A stretch of 64,000 bases of DNA from Ryuthela nishihirai (GCA_038380435.1 JAWZYU010000028.1:41599095-41663094), one strand, 5' to 3'; positions 52,296 through 63,122 are shown, counted from the stretch's first letter. Notes: generated from the sequence alone by a model not told the origin. Translations and numbers: made by a program.

Positions 52296-53480
52296 TTATG
52301 CAAATGATGCAGATGTCTTTTATTCTCCTGAAAACTATTTATTACTTAATGTTTCAAGTAGAGAGTGATTTAAAGAAGGTATCAAACTGGCTACATGCAA
52401 ATAAATTAAAACTGGATACAACTAAATGTAAATTTATAATCTTTGAAATTTCAAAATAGTTATTCAGAAAAAAATATTAAATTTCACGATCTAAACTGAA
52501 CAGATTCACACTCATGTATCTGCCCAAGCCTAGTGCGTACTTTTTGCTATAATTGCCTAGCTGTTGAACTGGACTCTAATGTAAAATGGAGGTCGCATAC
52601 CTTGAAATTAACAAAAAATTTAAGATTCATACTCTTAAGACTTTATTATATTAATACAGTAGTATGTAGAAAATTTCTTATAACTCTGTATTATGCATGG
52701 ATTTACTCAGTTCTACAATATGGTTGGGTTGTTTCACCTCTGAGCGGCACTTTTTTTGCACACCATGGGCTAAATGGCCAGGTCACATGGACCCCGAAGT
52801 GCTCAGAGAAGGTTGGGGGAGGGGACCCACTGGAACAGCTGTTGGGAGACAGATGGTAGCCTCCCGTCAAGGCCATCCAGCGTGTTCTTTAACGTGCACA
52901 GGGTATGGCTCTCCCGCACACGGAGCCACGTCTTAACGTCCCATCCGACAGACGGCGGCCTTTCCATGTCCATTGGTGTCCCCTACTGACCGTGGGCAGG
53001 GCAGGGAGTTTTGCGGAGATAAATCTCAGCGCTGATCCTGCTGGGACTCGAACCTGGGAACTGCAGATTACGAGCCTCGCGCGATACCGACTGAGCCACC
53101 CCGCCCCCTCTATAATATGGAATTTATTGTTTGGAGTAGTGCTTATGACAATAACATTCATAACTTAACCATTGTTTACAGAAAAAGTTTAGACTTGTTT
53201 ATCGTTTTAGTTATACTAATCCTGTATACATATTATACTCTTTTAGAAATAGTAGACAGATCTATAAAGTGTTGTTATTTTTATTCAAATCTGTACATTG
53301 CTTATCTACAAAAAAATGATTACAGTCTGAGTAAAAAAAGGTCTTTTCTTATGTTCCATTAGCTAAAAAAATCTATTTTGAAAAGACAGTTTGTTTTTAT
53401 TGCTCCGAAATTATTTTCTCTTTACCTTGGTGTCTTCAAAAGCAAAATTCACGATGATATCTGTCATTCTAGTAAGTTAG
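52296..53480 (+). pseudogene. Non-LTR reverse transcriptase pseudogene (Jockey-like)
   Basis: The enzyme copies the element RNA at the nicked target. Visible parts in order: FCYANDADVFYSP, a variant of the YADD catalytic motif (N for D) near 52300; after a frameshift VESDLKKVSNWLHANKLKLD and TTKCKFIIFE; then VELDSNVKWRSHTLKLTKNL and LYYAWIYSVLQYG up to the SINE-A. After the SINE come IVWSSAYDNN (53121 on) and KRQFVFIAPKLFSLYLGVFK (about 53378-53440). Several frames are used and stops intervene, so it is non-functional. Only the C-terminal half of ORF2 is here. Confidence 0.85.
52724..53108 (-). mobile_element. SINE-A in the LINE pseudogene, 12-bp TSD
   Basis: TCTACAATATGG (52712-52723) and TCTATAATATGG (53109-53120), one mismatch; complete copy. 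Confidence 0.93.
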
Positions 53481-53942
53481 TCATAACATTTTAGTTATTG
53501 TGTTCTTATCCCGATTATGAAATGCATTTTTTATGAAATAGAAAGTATTTTTAGGTTCACTTTGTACTTATTGCCTTTAATAAAGTTTTGAGAATTTTAT
53601 TTTTATTTGGACGAGCTACAAGCTCCTTATTCCCGGTTTTATATTTTTGTTTATCTTCTTTGCTCTTTCTGTATGCGTTTTGTATATTTCTTTTGAATTC
53701 TTTGGATAAATGTTCTTTAAATAATATAAAAAACTTAAAAAAATCGTGGAGAAAATATTTTACTATAACGGAAATCCAGTCTCTTGCGTTGTGCTGGAAT
53801 GGAATAATTCATGATTTCAATTTATTCATTTCTACAATATTTAAATGCATAGATAACATAGAGTTAACTTCCACAAGAGTTAATATTTAAGTCGCAAGCG
53901 GATGACTACAAAACATATATGTATATCCTGCAGTCCTGAGTA

Positions 53943-54535
53943 CAGTCGCTCAAAAAATTATCCGAACACTATGGTTGATTGCAGAATTCAGAAAAAATAT
54001 CTGGCAACGATTTTTTTTAGAAATTAGTGATCTGGCAACCTTCGTGTGACGTGATTACAGAATTCAGGAAAAATATCTGGAGCGTGTACAGCAACTGTAC
54101 ACGCTCCAGATATTCCTCCACAATTACTGCACACGCTCCAGTTTGCTGTGAACGGTAACTGCACACGCTCAATATTTCCGTGAGTGAGCCCACACGATCT
54201 AGTATCAAAATAATATGACCACCTACAGTCGCTCAAAAAAGTATCCGAACACTAGGGTTGATTACAGAATTCAGTAAAAATATCTGGCAGCGATTTTTTT
54301 TAGAAATTAGTGATCTGGCAATCTTCGTGTCACGTGACACGAAGGTTGCCAGATCACTAATTTCTAAAAAAAATCGCTGCCAGATATTTTTGCCGCTGTT
54401 TAACATAAACCGAAGGGTTTCCTCAAACCTTGGTGTTTCTATATTTTTGTCCATTACTTGGATAGATTGCGCTAAATGAAACTTCGCTAAAAGTGAATTT
54501 TAAAAATATTCGTAGGATACTTTTTTGGGCGACTG
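53943..54535. mobile_element. Composite foldback MITE with a replaced right arm
   Basis: CAGTCGCTCAAAAAATTATC at the left; an internal second terminus at 54226; TA outside both ends (53941-53942, 54536-54537). The right arm should mirror 54226-54300, but between CCAGATATTTTT and GGATACTTTTTTGGGCGACTG about 110 bp of different sequence is present (54393-54513), part of which is the reverse complement of 42263-42345. Confidence 0.88.
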
Positions 54536-54537
54536 TA

Positions 54538-54890
54538 CATCAATATATAAATATGTAACCATAGAAAACTAGCAATTTCAGCCTCTGTAATATATAAACT
54601 TATCTCCTACTACTCATATCTCATTTCAATGCAGTGAATAAAACCTCAATTAGAGTCTCGTTCGTTGTACTGAAATGAAAATCCAGTCTCTTATACCTGT
54701 TTTACTTCCTTTTGCGCTCGATTGAATTTTTTGCCCCCCCCCCTTTTTTTTTCCAGTTCCGAGTCTGTTTAACAGTATAAAAATAGATTTTGAGATCTTA
54801 CAAGAGTAGACTCCTTCGTTTCATACAGAAAAAAATTAATTTGAAAAATCAGACATCACAATGAACAAAAACATACATTCATTTTTAAAT
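54538..54890. other. AT-rich spacer
   Basis: Contains a C run followed by a T run at about 54735-54755; nothing else seen. Confidence 0.4.
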
Positions 54891-56455
54891 TTCGAGCTTT
54901 TAAAGATTTCATCAGTTTCATCGTTTTTCAATTTCGAGCTTTCAAAGATTTTATCAATTTCATCGTTTTTTGTTTCGAGCTTTTAAAGATTTCATCAGTT
55001 TCAATGTTTTCGATTTCGAGCTTTCAAAGATTTCATCCATTTCACTGTCTTTCAATTTCGAGCTTTTAAAGATTTCATCTATTTCATCGTCTTTGAATTT
55101 CGAGCTTTCAAAGGTTTCATCAGTTTCATCATTTTTGATTTCGAGGTTTCAAAGATTTCATCCATTTCATCGTCTTTCAATTTCGAGCTTTCAAAGATTT
55201 CATCAATTTCATCGTCTTTCAATTTCGAGCTTTCAAAGATTTCATCAATTTCATCGTTTTTTATTTCGACTTTTAAAGATTTCATCAGTTTCATTGTTTT
55301 GATTTCGAGCTTTCAAAGATTTCATCTATTTCATCGTCTTTCAATTTCGAGCTTTTAAAGATTTCATCTATTTCATCGTCTTTCACAATTCCTGGCTTTT
55401 AAAGATTTCATCTATTTCATCGTCTTTCAATTTCGAGCTTTCAAAGATTTCCTCAATTTCATCGTCTTTCAATTTCGAGCTTTTAAAGATTTCATCCATT
55501 TCATCGTCTTTCAATTTCGAGCTTTCAAAGATTTCATCAATTTCATCGTTTTTTATTTCGAGCTTTTAAAGATTTCATCAGTTTCATTGTTTTGATTTCG
55601 AGCTTTCAAAGATTTCATCTATTTCATCGTCTTTCAATTTCGAGCTTTTAAAGATTTCATCTATTTCATCGTCTTTCACAATTCCTGGCTTTTAAAGATT
55701 TCATCTATTTCATCGTCTTTCAATTTCGAGCTTTCAAAGATTTCCTCAATTTCATCGTCTTTCAATTTCGAGCTTTTAAAGATTTCATCCATTTCATCGT
55801 CTTTCAATTTCGAGCTTTCAAAGATTTCATCAATTTCATCGTTTTTTATTTCGAGCTTTTAAAGATTTCATCAGTTTCATTGTTTTGATTTCGAGCTTTC
55901 AAAGATTTCATCTATTTCATCGTCTTTCAATTTCGAGCTTTTAAAGATTTCATCTATTTCATCGTCTTTCACAATTCCTGGCTTTTAAAGATTTCATCTA
56001 TTTCATCGTCTTTCAATTTCGAGCTTTCAAAGATTTCCTCAATTTCATCGTCTTTCAATTTCGAGCTTTTAAAGATTTCATCCATTTCATCGTCTTTCAA
56101 TTTCGAGCTTTCAAAGATTTCATCAATTTCATCGTTTTTTATTTCGAGCTTTTAAAGATTTCATCAGTTTCATTGTTTTGATTTCGAGCTTTCAAAGATT
56201 TCATCTATTTCATCGTCTTTCAATTTCGAGCTTTCAAAGATTTCCTCAATTTCATCGTCTTTCAATTTCGAGCTTTTAAAGATTTCATCTATTTCATCGT
56301 CTTTCACAATTCCTGGCTTTTAAAGATTTCATCTATTTCATCGTCTTTCAATTTCGAGCTTTCAAAGATTTCCTCAATTTCATCGTTTTTTATTTCGAGC
56401 TTTCAAAGATTTCATCCATTTCACCGTCTTTCAATTTCGAGCTTTCAAAGATTTA
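54891..56455. repeat. 42-bp minisatellite, about 37 units, with higher-order repeats
   Basis: Units of TTTCAAAGATTTCATCTATT plus TCATCGTCTTTCAATTTCGA plus GC. A marker variant (CACAATTCCTGGC) recurs at about 55386, 55679, 55971 and 56306; the first intervals are about 293 and 292 bp, that is seven units, so a seven-unit block was duplicated recently. Since 42 is a multiple of three, open frames occur on both strands (minus: KLKDDEIDEIFESS per unit), without other evidence of coding. Confidence 0.95.
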
Positions 56456-56675
56456 AGCAGAACCCTAAGCACCTCCTCCTCATCTTTTTCCTCTGAATAC
56501 GCATGAATTAAAACACTTCTGATGAAGTACAGAAACTTGTTTTCCATCGCTGCACAAAACTAACCTGTAGTGCAGTAAGAAACAGAATATACTGTTGCGG
56601 ATTACAAAAATGGATAGCCACTGAGCGTGAGTATTAAAAGCTATATTTCAAAACCAAATTCAATACAAGGTAAAT
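56456..56675. other. Spacer left of the gypsy LTR
   Basis: No recognisable feature. TAAAT precedes the LTR, but the right end has ATACG, so no TSD matches. Confidence 0.5.
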
Positions 56676-57234
56676 TGTTACAAAGGAAATATGGATGAAG
56701 TATCTTATTAACAAATCAACTATTAACATGCACAAGTCATCAATCTTCCTGCGTAGAGCACACAATATCAGCTCTGTGTATTTTACTAAATACTACCTTT
56801 TACTTGATTTACCAGGTCACCCGAAGATCTTCACTTGTAAACCAATTCTCGTCCTGTGCTAATAACTTTTCACACACTAGACGAACAAAAAGACAGTCCG
56901 TGTAGACATTCGAAGTTAGCCATAAAAGTTCCCACTTTTATACTTCCGCGTATACACAACACATCAAGTTACTTCTTGATACTTAACGATAAAAGATCCC
57001 ACTTTTATCCTTCCGCGTATACACAACACATCAAGTTACTTCTTGATACTTACGCGCACTGTCTCAGAACAGCTCACCGTCCATTTTCGAACTCACCGAC
57101 CGTTACAACACAACAACCGTTACAATACAAAACGACCGTTAACGCTCCACTGTTCTTCTCCAAATTCTCCCCACGTTCTTATTCGTTGGCTGAAACTTTT
57201 TGCTTTCGGTTGCCAGATTCCTTCTGTCGTAACA
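56676..57234 (-). repeat. Ty3/gypsy 3' LTR, 559 bp
   Basis: Starts TGTTAC and ends GTAACA, a six-base inverted terminal repeat. The portion 56828-57234 matches 59489-59895 with only two differences seen by eye in 407 bp. A 67-bp segment (ATAAAAGTTCCCACTTTTAT onward) is tandemly doubled at about 56928-57052 in this LTR and its partner. The polypurine tract (minus strand AGGAAGGGGGCAG) abuts at 57235-57247. Confidence 0.92.
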
Positions 57235-59538
57235 CTGCCCCCTTCCTAGGTCTTGTTCGTCCCGAACAATTCTGGATTCCAAAGTTTCTTCAGTTCTTCG
57301 ATGAAACGGAGCCAAACGATCCACGTGAACCACCTTGCACTTTGTAGCTGGACGTCGACGAATGCGATATACCACGTCATTAATCCTGTTAACTATTGTA
57401 TATGGGCCTTCCCAAGGTTTCTGAAGTTTTGGAGATAGTCCTTTCTTTCTATGTGGACTGTATAGCCAGACAAGATCTCCTTGATTGAAAATAGTTCCAT
57501 TTATTTTACTGTCATATCTTGTTTTGGTTCTGTCACTTGTTATGTCGATGTTATGTCTAACGGAGTGATGGATTTCTTCTAGTCGTTGTTGCAATTCTTG
57601 TACGTATTGTGGAGTGGACACAGGCATTGCTTCGGGCCGACCATATAAAAGGTCACAGGGAAGACGTAACTCTCTTCCAAAAAGCATCATGGAAGGTGTC
57701 TGTCCAGTTGTCTCATGCACTGCCGTCCTATATGCCAGCAAAAGGAGTGGTACATGGCGATCCCAGTCACGTTGGTGGTCGTTCACAAATAATGCTAAAT
57801 GCTGAGCAATTGTTCTATTGAATCTTTCAACCATACCATCCGACTGAGGGTGTAAGGGAGTTGTTCTGGTTTTATGAATGCCTAATAGTTGACAGATGCC
57901 TTTAAACACATTGGATTCAAAATTCCGTCCTTGATCAGAGTGGAGTTGTAAAGGTACTCCATACCTACTAATGAAGTTATTAACTATCATCTCAGCCACT
58001 GTTGTTGCTTCCTGGTCTTGGATGGGATATACCTCAGGCCACTTTGTGAAATAATCCATTACCACTAATAAATATCGATTTCCATCATCAGTTCTAGGAA
58101 ACGGACCCATTACATCAATGGCTATTCTTTCAAAAGGGGCACCAACGTTATACGTCTGCAGCTTACCCCGACTCCTAGTCTTAGGGCCTTTCTTTGCTGC
58201 ACAGGCTTCACATTGCCTACACCATCTCTCAACGTCTGCCCTACTTTTCAACCAATGAAATCGTTCCCTGGCTTTGGCTAATGTCTTATTAACACCGAAA
58301 TGTCCTCCAGTGGCACTATCATGTACATCTTTCATCACAAGTTCCACTCGGGATCGAGGAAGGATTATCTGCCAACGGATCAGCCGTCCAGTGGGATTCT
58401 CCCATCTTCTGTATAATACTCCGTCTTCCATTTTTAAGGAGTCCCACTGTGCCCAGTAACTTTTAGTAGTTGGACTATACCTCGAGATTTGCTCCCAATT
58501 AGGTCTTACATCAGATTTTTCAATCAATTCTAATATTGGTTTTATGTCTTCATCATCTAGTTGAGCCTTCCTGATTTCAATTGGATTCCAGATGTTAGGG
58601 GTGTCATTGTTTGTTTGTGTCGATACTATTTGTCTTATGGGCATTATCTCTTTAGTTCCAAATTTCAGTTCTGCATTATAGCAATGTTTACAGTTGTCAA
58701 TACATGGGCGCCTGGAAAGAGCATCTGCATTCTTATGCATTTTACCACTTCGATGTTCGATGGAGAAATCGTATTCTTGTAACCGTTGTATCCACCTAGC
58801 GATTTGTCCTTCAGGGTTTTTGAAGTTTAATAACCATCTAAGTGCAGCATGATCAGTACGTATAAGGAATTTCTGGCCATAGAGATAATGATGAAAATGT
58901 TCTATTGCTTTTACTATTGCTAACAGTTCTTTGCGTGTTACACAGTAATTCCGCTCTGGTTTGGATAAAGTTTTACTAAAGTATGCAATAACTCTCTCTT
59001 GTCCGTCTTGTTCCTGTGAAAGCACAGCACCAACTCCTGTGTTACTTGCGTCAGTATCTATTACGAATTGTTTTCCAGTTTGTGGGTACGCTAGCACTGG
59101 TGCTGTGGAAAGAGTTTTCTTTAGCTGTTGAAAGGCTATATCGCATTCAGTGGTCCACATAAACCGCTGGCCCTCTTCTGTCAGACGATGTAATGGCCTT
59201 GCGATGTTGGAGAAACCTTTGACAAATCTTCTATAGTAGGTGCAAAGTCCAATAAAACTACGAAGTTGATGAACATCTTGTGGTGGAGGCCAGTCTCTTA
59301 CAGCTTCTATCTTACTAGGATCAGTCTTAATCCCTGCTGTAGTGATCACATGACCAAGGTAATGAACTTCTTGCTGGAACAGTTTACACTTTGTCGGTCC
59401 CAATTTTAACTTGGCTGCCTTAAGTTTTTCAAATACTTGACGAAGATTTCTAAAATGTTCTTCAAAAGTTCTTCCAAGAACTATGATGTCTTCACTCGTA
59501 AACCAATTCTCGTCCTGTGCTAATAACTTTTCACACAC
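57139..59538 (-). CDS. Ty3/gypsy pol fragment: RT end, RNase H, integrase (LTR-fused)
   Basis: 799-codon open frame. Residues 1-16 come from the LTR; the reverse transcriptase starts at about residue 17, at or just past the YxDD site, which is missing, so it cannot be active. Thumb region about 26-110. RNase H about 155-280, with D161/D163, E204, D229 and D272 as candidate metal ligands. Integrase: zinc-binding part with H406, H413, C440, C443; catalytic D475, D535, E571 (35 residues between the last two); GPY/F module about 705-745 (WEGPY). The tail from about 766 is encoded by the polypurine tract and 3' LTR. RNase H and integrase keep all key residues without a stop, consistent with recent deletion. 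The start Met lies in LTR sequence and is probably not the native start. Confidence 0.93.
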   Translation of the reverse strand: MCEKLLAQDENWFTSEDIIVLGRTFEEHFRNLRQVFEKLKAAKLKLGPTKCKLFQQEVHYLGHVITTAGIKTDPSKIEAVRDWPPPQDVHQLRSFIGLCTYYRRFVKGFSNIARPLHRLTEEGQRFMWTTECDIAFQQLKKTLSTAPVLAYPQTGKQFVIDTDASNTGVGAVLSQEQDGQERVIAYFSKTLSKPERNYCVTRKELLAIVKAIEHFHHYLYGQKFLIRTDHAALRWLLNFKNPEGQIARWIQRLQEYDFSIEHRSGKMHKNADALSRRPCIDNCKHCYNAELKFGTKEIMPIRQIVSTQTNNDTPNIWNPIEIRKAQLDDEDIKPILELIEKSDVRPNWEQISRYSPTTKSYWAQWDSLKMEDGVLYRRWENPTGRLIRWQIILPRSRVELVMKDVHDSATGGHFGVNKTLAKARERFHWLKSRADVERWCRQCEACAAKKGPKTRSRGKLQTYNVGAPFERIAIDVMGPFPRTDDGNRYLLVVMDYFTKWPEVYPIQDQEATTVAEMIVNNFISRYGVPLQLHSDQGRNFESNVFKGICQLLGIHKTRTTPLHPQSDGMVERFNRTIAQHLALFVNDHQRDWDRHVPLLLLAYRTAVHETTGQTPSMMLFGRELRLPCDLLYGRPEAMPVSTPQYVQELQQRLEEIHHSVRHNIDITSDRTKTRYDSKINGTIFNQGDLVWLYSPHRKKGLSPKLQKPWEGPYTIVNRINDVVYRIRRRPATKCKVVHVDRLAPFHRRTEETLESRIVRDEQDLGRGQCYDRRNLATESKKFQPTNKNVGRIWRRTVER
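57235..57247 (-). promoter_or_regulatory. Polypurine tract (plus-strand primer site)
   Basis: On the minus strand, purine-rich AGGAAGGGGGCAG directly precedes the TGTTACG start of the 3' LTR, as expected for the plus-strand priming site of LTR elements. Confidence 0.8.
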
Positions 59539-59895
59539 TAGCCGAACAAAAAGACAGTCCGTGTAGACATTCGAAGTTAGCCATAAAAGTTCCCACTTTT
59601 ATACTTCCGCGTATACACAACACATCAAGTTACTTCTTGATACTTAACGATAAAAGATCCCACTTTTATCCTTCCGCGTATACACAACACATCAAGTTAC
59701 TTCTTGATACTTACGCGCACTGTCTCAGAACAGCTCACCGTCCATTTTCGAACTCACCGACCGTTACAACACAACAACCGTTACAATACAAAACGACCGT
59801 TAACGCTCCACTGTTCTTCTCCAAATTCTCCCCACGTTCTTATTCGTTGGCTGAAACTTTTTGCTTTCGGTTGCCAGATTCCTTCTGTCGTAACA
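59489..59895 (-). repeat. Ty3/gypsy 5' LTR, 3' part deleted
   Basis: 407 bp matching 56828-57234, from the element edge GTAACA inward. It stops at TCTTCACTCGTAAACC, where it joins reverse transcriptase sequence (ACTATGATG). ATACG follows the outer end. Confidence 0.92.
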
Positions 59896-60021
59896 ATACG
59901 TATAAAAAGTGATCCGTAAGCTCAGGGTGTCTTCAGCTCTTATCAAATATATCGTTTTGGCCCCAACCGCGATATCTACAGAATCAACTCTAGTGATATC
60001 AGAAGTACTTTCTTCTGTACT

Positions 60022-60475
60022 TGGGGGGCGGGGGGGGGGCTCAGTCGGTAGCGGCAGGCTCGTAATCTGTATATTCCAGGTTGGAGTCCCAGCTGGGTCA
60101 GCGTTGAGATTTATCTGCGCAAAAAATTCCCCGCGCTGCCCACGGTCAGTAAGGGATACCGATGGGCTTGGAAAGGCCGCCGTCCGTCGGATGGGACGTT
60201 AAGCCGTGGTCCCGTGTGCGGGAGAGCCATACTCTGTGCACGTTAAAGAACACGCTGGATGGCCTTGACGGGAGGTTACCATCTGTCTCCCAACAGCTGT
60301 TCCAGTGGGTCCCCTCCCCCAACCTTCTCTGAGCCTTCGCCTTCTCTGAGCCATGTGACCTGGCCATTTAGCCCATGGTGTGCAAAAAAGTGCCGCTCAG
60401 AGTGCAACCAAACCCAACTCTCAACGCCAAAAGAGCAACGCCAACTCAACGCCAAAAGTGCAACCCAACCCAACT
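60022..60475 (+). mobile_element. SINE-A with expanded G head and rearranged tail
   Basis: Head GGGGGGCGGGGGGGGGGCTC, a damaged tRNA-like part (AGCGGCAGGCTCG), complete body with duplicated CCTTCTCTGAGCC, and a tail region in which CAACGCCAAAAG-GCAAC units are repeated (60412-60475) before CAACCCAACCCAAC. Confidence 0.87.
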
Positions 60476-61206
60476 CTGTATCTGGTGACTCGTGAAAACT
60501 CGCTTTAAATGAGCTCTAAAGCTGCGGATCACAAAATTCAAATTCTCTAGGTTCTTAGGAAATTTTTCATCCGGGGTCGATGTAGCCTTTTAAAGAAAGA
60601 AACTTTCAGCAAACAGCAATCCAAAGAATCAGCCTCTTCAGTTTCCAATCGCTGTTCAGAACCAGGAAGAGCTTGCTAAGCGATGCATGAAAGCAATCGA
60701 TACTCGAAAAGGAAAAGTGTGAAACAGCCAAAGACAAAAGATCTTAATTTCCTTGCAAGCAGACAAAACAGAGGAAAAGCAATATCTCTCTCTTGCTCAT
60801 CAAGTAGCAGAGCCATTTACGAAAATGAGAACCAAGTTGTACTCTCGTTAAGTAATGCGAGAGGCTGTAAAGGAAAGGGCGGTAGAGAATTACAATGGGG
60901 AGCGCAAATAATACAGTTTCTATTCAGGGGTTCATTTGAGAAATGAAACTAACAGAGAGCTAATGTTTAAAACATCAAACAAAATTTTAACTCTAATTAA
61001 AGCAAAGAGAACTTTTGTTTCTCTCCCCCCCCCCCCTCCACCTTCATTACGAGATCCTAGAATCAACGTTATTTATCAAGAGGGATGCTCTGGATCATTT
61101 CTGAGAAATTTGTAAGCATCGGATTTTTCTTTTTCTTTGATACTGAATACGAAATTAAGAGTAAAATCACTTCATCCAGATGCAAAATGTATATTATCTT
61201 ACCTAG
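60476..61206. other. Spacer, nothing recognised
   Basis: An 87-codon frame at 60683-60946 has no recognisable content; a C run lies at about 61027-61038. Confidence 0.4.
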
Positions 61207-61588
61207 AGTTGGATTGTTTTACCTCTGAGCGTCACTTTTTTTTGCACACAGTGGGCTAAACGGCAGGTAACAAGGACCCCGAGGGCTCAGAGATGGTTGT
61301 GGGAACAGAACTGGAAGCTGGGAGGAGACACATGATAACCTATCGTCAAGGTTATGTCCAGGGTGTTTTTAACGTGCACAGAGTATGGCTCTCCCGCACA
61401 CTGCACCACAGTTTAACGTCCCATCCGACGGAGGGCGGCCTTTCCAAACCCATTGGTGTCCCCTACTGACCAAGGGCAGGGTGGGGAGTTCTGCGGAGAT
61501 AAATCGTAACGTGGCTCAGGTGGAACTCGAACCTGGGAACTGCAGATTACCAGACTAGCAAGCTAGCGACTGAGTCACACTCTCCTCC
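61207..61588 (-). mobile_element. Old SINE-A, full length
   Basis: AGTTGGATTGTTTTACCTCT to head complement GTCACACTCTCCTCC; B box complement GGAACTCGAACC. Confidence 0.85.
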
Positions 61589-61725
61589 ATTAAGTAACGA
61601 ATTGGGACAGATACATATTTATGTAAGTAAAACATTCGAAGATACCTAATTTTGAAAGTAGGCTTTTTTTATAGAATAATATCATTTAGTATTTACAATT
61701 ATGGTTTGGATTGTTTTATCTAGCG

Positions 61726-62296
61726 GGTTAGGTTGGGTTGTTTTACCTCTGAGCGGCACTTTTTTGCATACCATGGGCTAAATGGCCAGGTCACATGGAC
61801 CCCGAGGGCTCAGAGAAGGTTGGGGGAGGGGACCCACTGGAACAGCTGTTGGGAGACAGATGGTAGCCTCCCGTCAAGGCCATCCAGCGTGTTCTTTAAC
61901 GTGCACAGGGTATGTCTCACCCGCACACGAAGCCACGGCTTAACGTCCCATCCGACGGACGGCGGCCTTTCCAAGCCCATCGGTTGGGTTGGGTTGGGTT
62001 GTTTTACCTCTGAGCGGCACTTTTTTGCACACCATGGGCTAAATGGCCAGGTCACATGGACCCCGAAGGCTCAGAGAAGGTTGGGGGAGGGGACCCACTG
62101 GAACAGCTGTTGGGAGACAGATGGTAGCCTCTCGTCAAGGCCATCCAGCGTGTTCTTTAACGTGCACAGGGTATGGCTCTCCCGCACACGGGGCCACGGC
62201 TTAACGTCCCATCCGACGGACGGCGGTCTTTCCAAGCCCATCGGTGTCCCCAAGCCCATCGGTGTCCCCTACTGATCGTGGGAAGGGCAGGGATTT
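61726..62296 (-). mobile_element. SINE-A tandem dimer, head-less
   Basis: Unit 1 61726-61985 stops at AAGCCCATCGGT; unit 2 starts TGGGTTGGGTTGGGTTG and runs to about 62296 (GGGAAGGGCAGGGATT). Unit 2 has a small duplication of CCAAGCCCATCGGTGTCCC. No TSD recognised. Confidence 0.88.
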
Positions 62297-62319
62297 TTTT
62301 TGTAGGAAAATAGGACTGG

Positions 62320-62570
62320 ATAAATTGAAATCTCAATAAAATCTATCTAAATCTCGACTTTTTTTTCAACATTATTTGTTTAATATTTAAAGATCTGTAG
62401 AACCTTAAGTGCAGAAAAGAAACTTACATAAAACTGACAATTATTAAAAAAACTATGTGCACAAAATTCTAAAACCTACACTTATTAAATGCTTTGAAAA
62501 AATACTTATTATTTTAAGTTTTAATTAACTTCTGAGATGAAATCTTATGATTGACATTGACGGTTTAAAA
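62320..62570 (+). repeat. Diverged partial copy of the long-TIR element
   Basis: AAGTTTTAATTAACTTCTGA, ACTTATTAAATGCTTTG and AATATTTAAAGATC blocks match 16217-16400 in the same orientation. Confidence 0.55.
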
Positions 62571-63122
62571 ATTGAAAAAATCAGACAGTTCAAGTGACAT
62601 AAGATGTCAATTGCAACGATAATTTATTTTGCCCTCTAAGCAAAACAATCCAAACCATAACTGTAGATACTGAATGATATTTTCCAATAAGAGTGATGTG
62701 AATATAGAATATTATTCTGTTGACAAATTAGACAGTGCACACTGTTTACTTGTGATTGCACGAGCTGGGAAGTCAGCTGAGAGAACCATTGCTAATGAAA
62801 AGTTATCAATCACAACAAGTAAAATATTCGGAGTTGAATTTAATTCATTTCAATTCCCACTAACTGTGTAAACGAGGTATTTAATAGTGAAGAGTGACAG
62901 AGTGCATTGATTCTTTTGAGGCATTTCCAAGAAACTTCCCCAACGAGTGTTGATCACTGAATCCATACATGAGAGTTTGATTAATGGTGATTAATGGCTC
63001 TGTGCAGATAAAGTTAAAAAAGCGCTGATAAAGATGAAATAATCTTCTGTCCTATATTAAAAACAAACACTGTTAATGTTGTGTGTCCCTTGGCTGTAAT
63101 TACGATTGCTTCTTCTTCTTCT
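62571..63122. other. Spacer, nothing recognised
   Basis: A 65-codon frame at 62674-62871 has no recognisable content. A CTTCTT microsatellite at 63108-63122 is the SINE insertion site. Confidence 0.4.

Larger units (their letters stand above)
52286..53740 (+). mobile_element. Jockey-like LINE, 3' part, with SINE-A insertion
   Basis: Runs from the reverse transcriptase palm region to the 3' UTR. The 3' part holds AATAAAG at about 53579 and GACGAGCTACAAGCTCC at about 53610, typical of 3' ends of such elements (general knowledge). It is broken by a SINE-A at 52724-53108 and by frameshifts, and the 5' side is cut at the MITE. Confidence 0.8.
56676..59895 (-). mobile_element. Ty3/gypsy retrotransposon, internally deleted, young
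   Basis: Minus-strand order: truncated 5' LTR (59895-59489), partial pol, polypurine tract, 3' LTR. Missing are the 3' part of the 5' LTR, the primer-binding site, gag, protease and most of the reverse transcriptase. Near-identical LTR portions indicate a recent origin. The lost segments make it non-autonomous and, lacking the primer-binding site, probably unable to replicate. Confidence 0.92.
61681..62684. repeat. 46-bp inverted repeat around a SINE-A dimer
   Basis: AATATCATTTAGTATTTACA ... TGGTTTGGATTGTTTTATCT at 61678-61723 has its reverse complement at 62637-62684 (AAACAATCCAAACCATAACT ... TGAATGATATT) with about six differences. It encloses the dimer and a long-TIR relic; origin unclear. 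Confidence 0.65.

Noticed and set aside
56856..57347. 163-codon plus-strand frame (and a similar one at 59517-59912)
   Set aside because: Both are antisense readings of the two LTR copies; identity reflects the LTRs, not a gene family.
57139..59538. Host-domesticated integrase gene
   Set aside because: Near-identical LTRs, an abutting polypurine tract and LTR-coded ends show an ordinary recent retrotransposon with a deletion, not a domesticated gene.
61733..62275. 180-codon plus-strand frame
   Set aside because: It spans the two units of a SINE-A dimer in antisense; no independent coding evidence.
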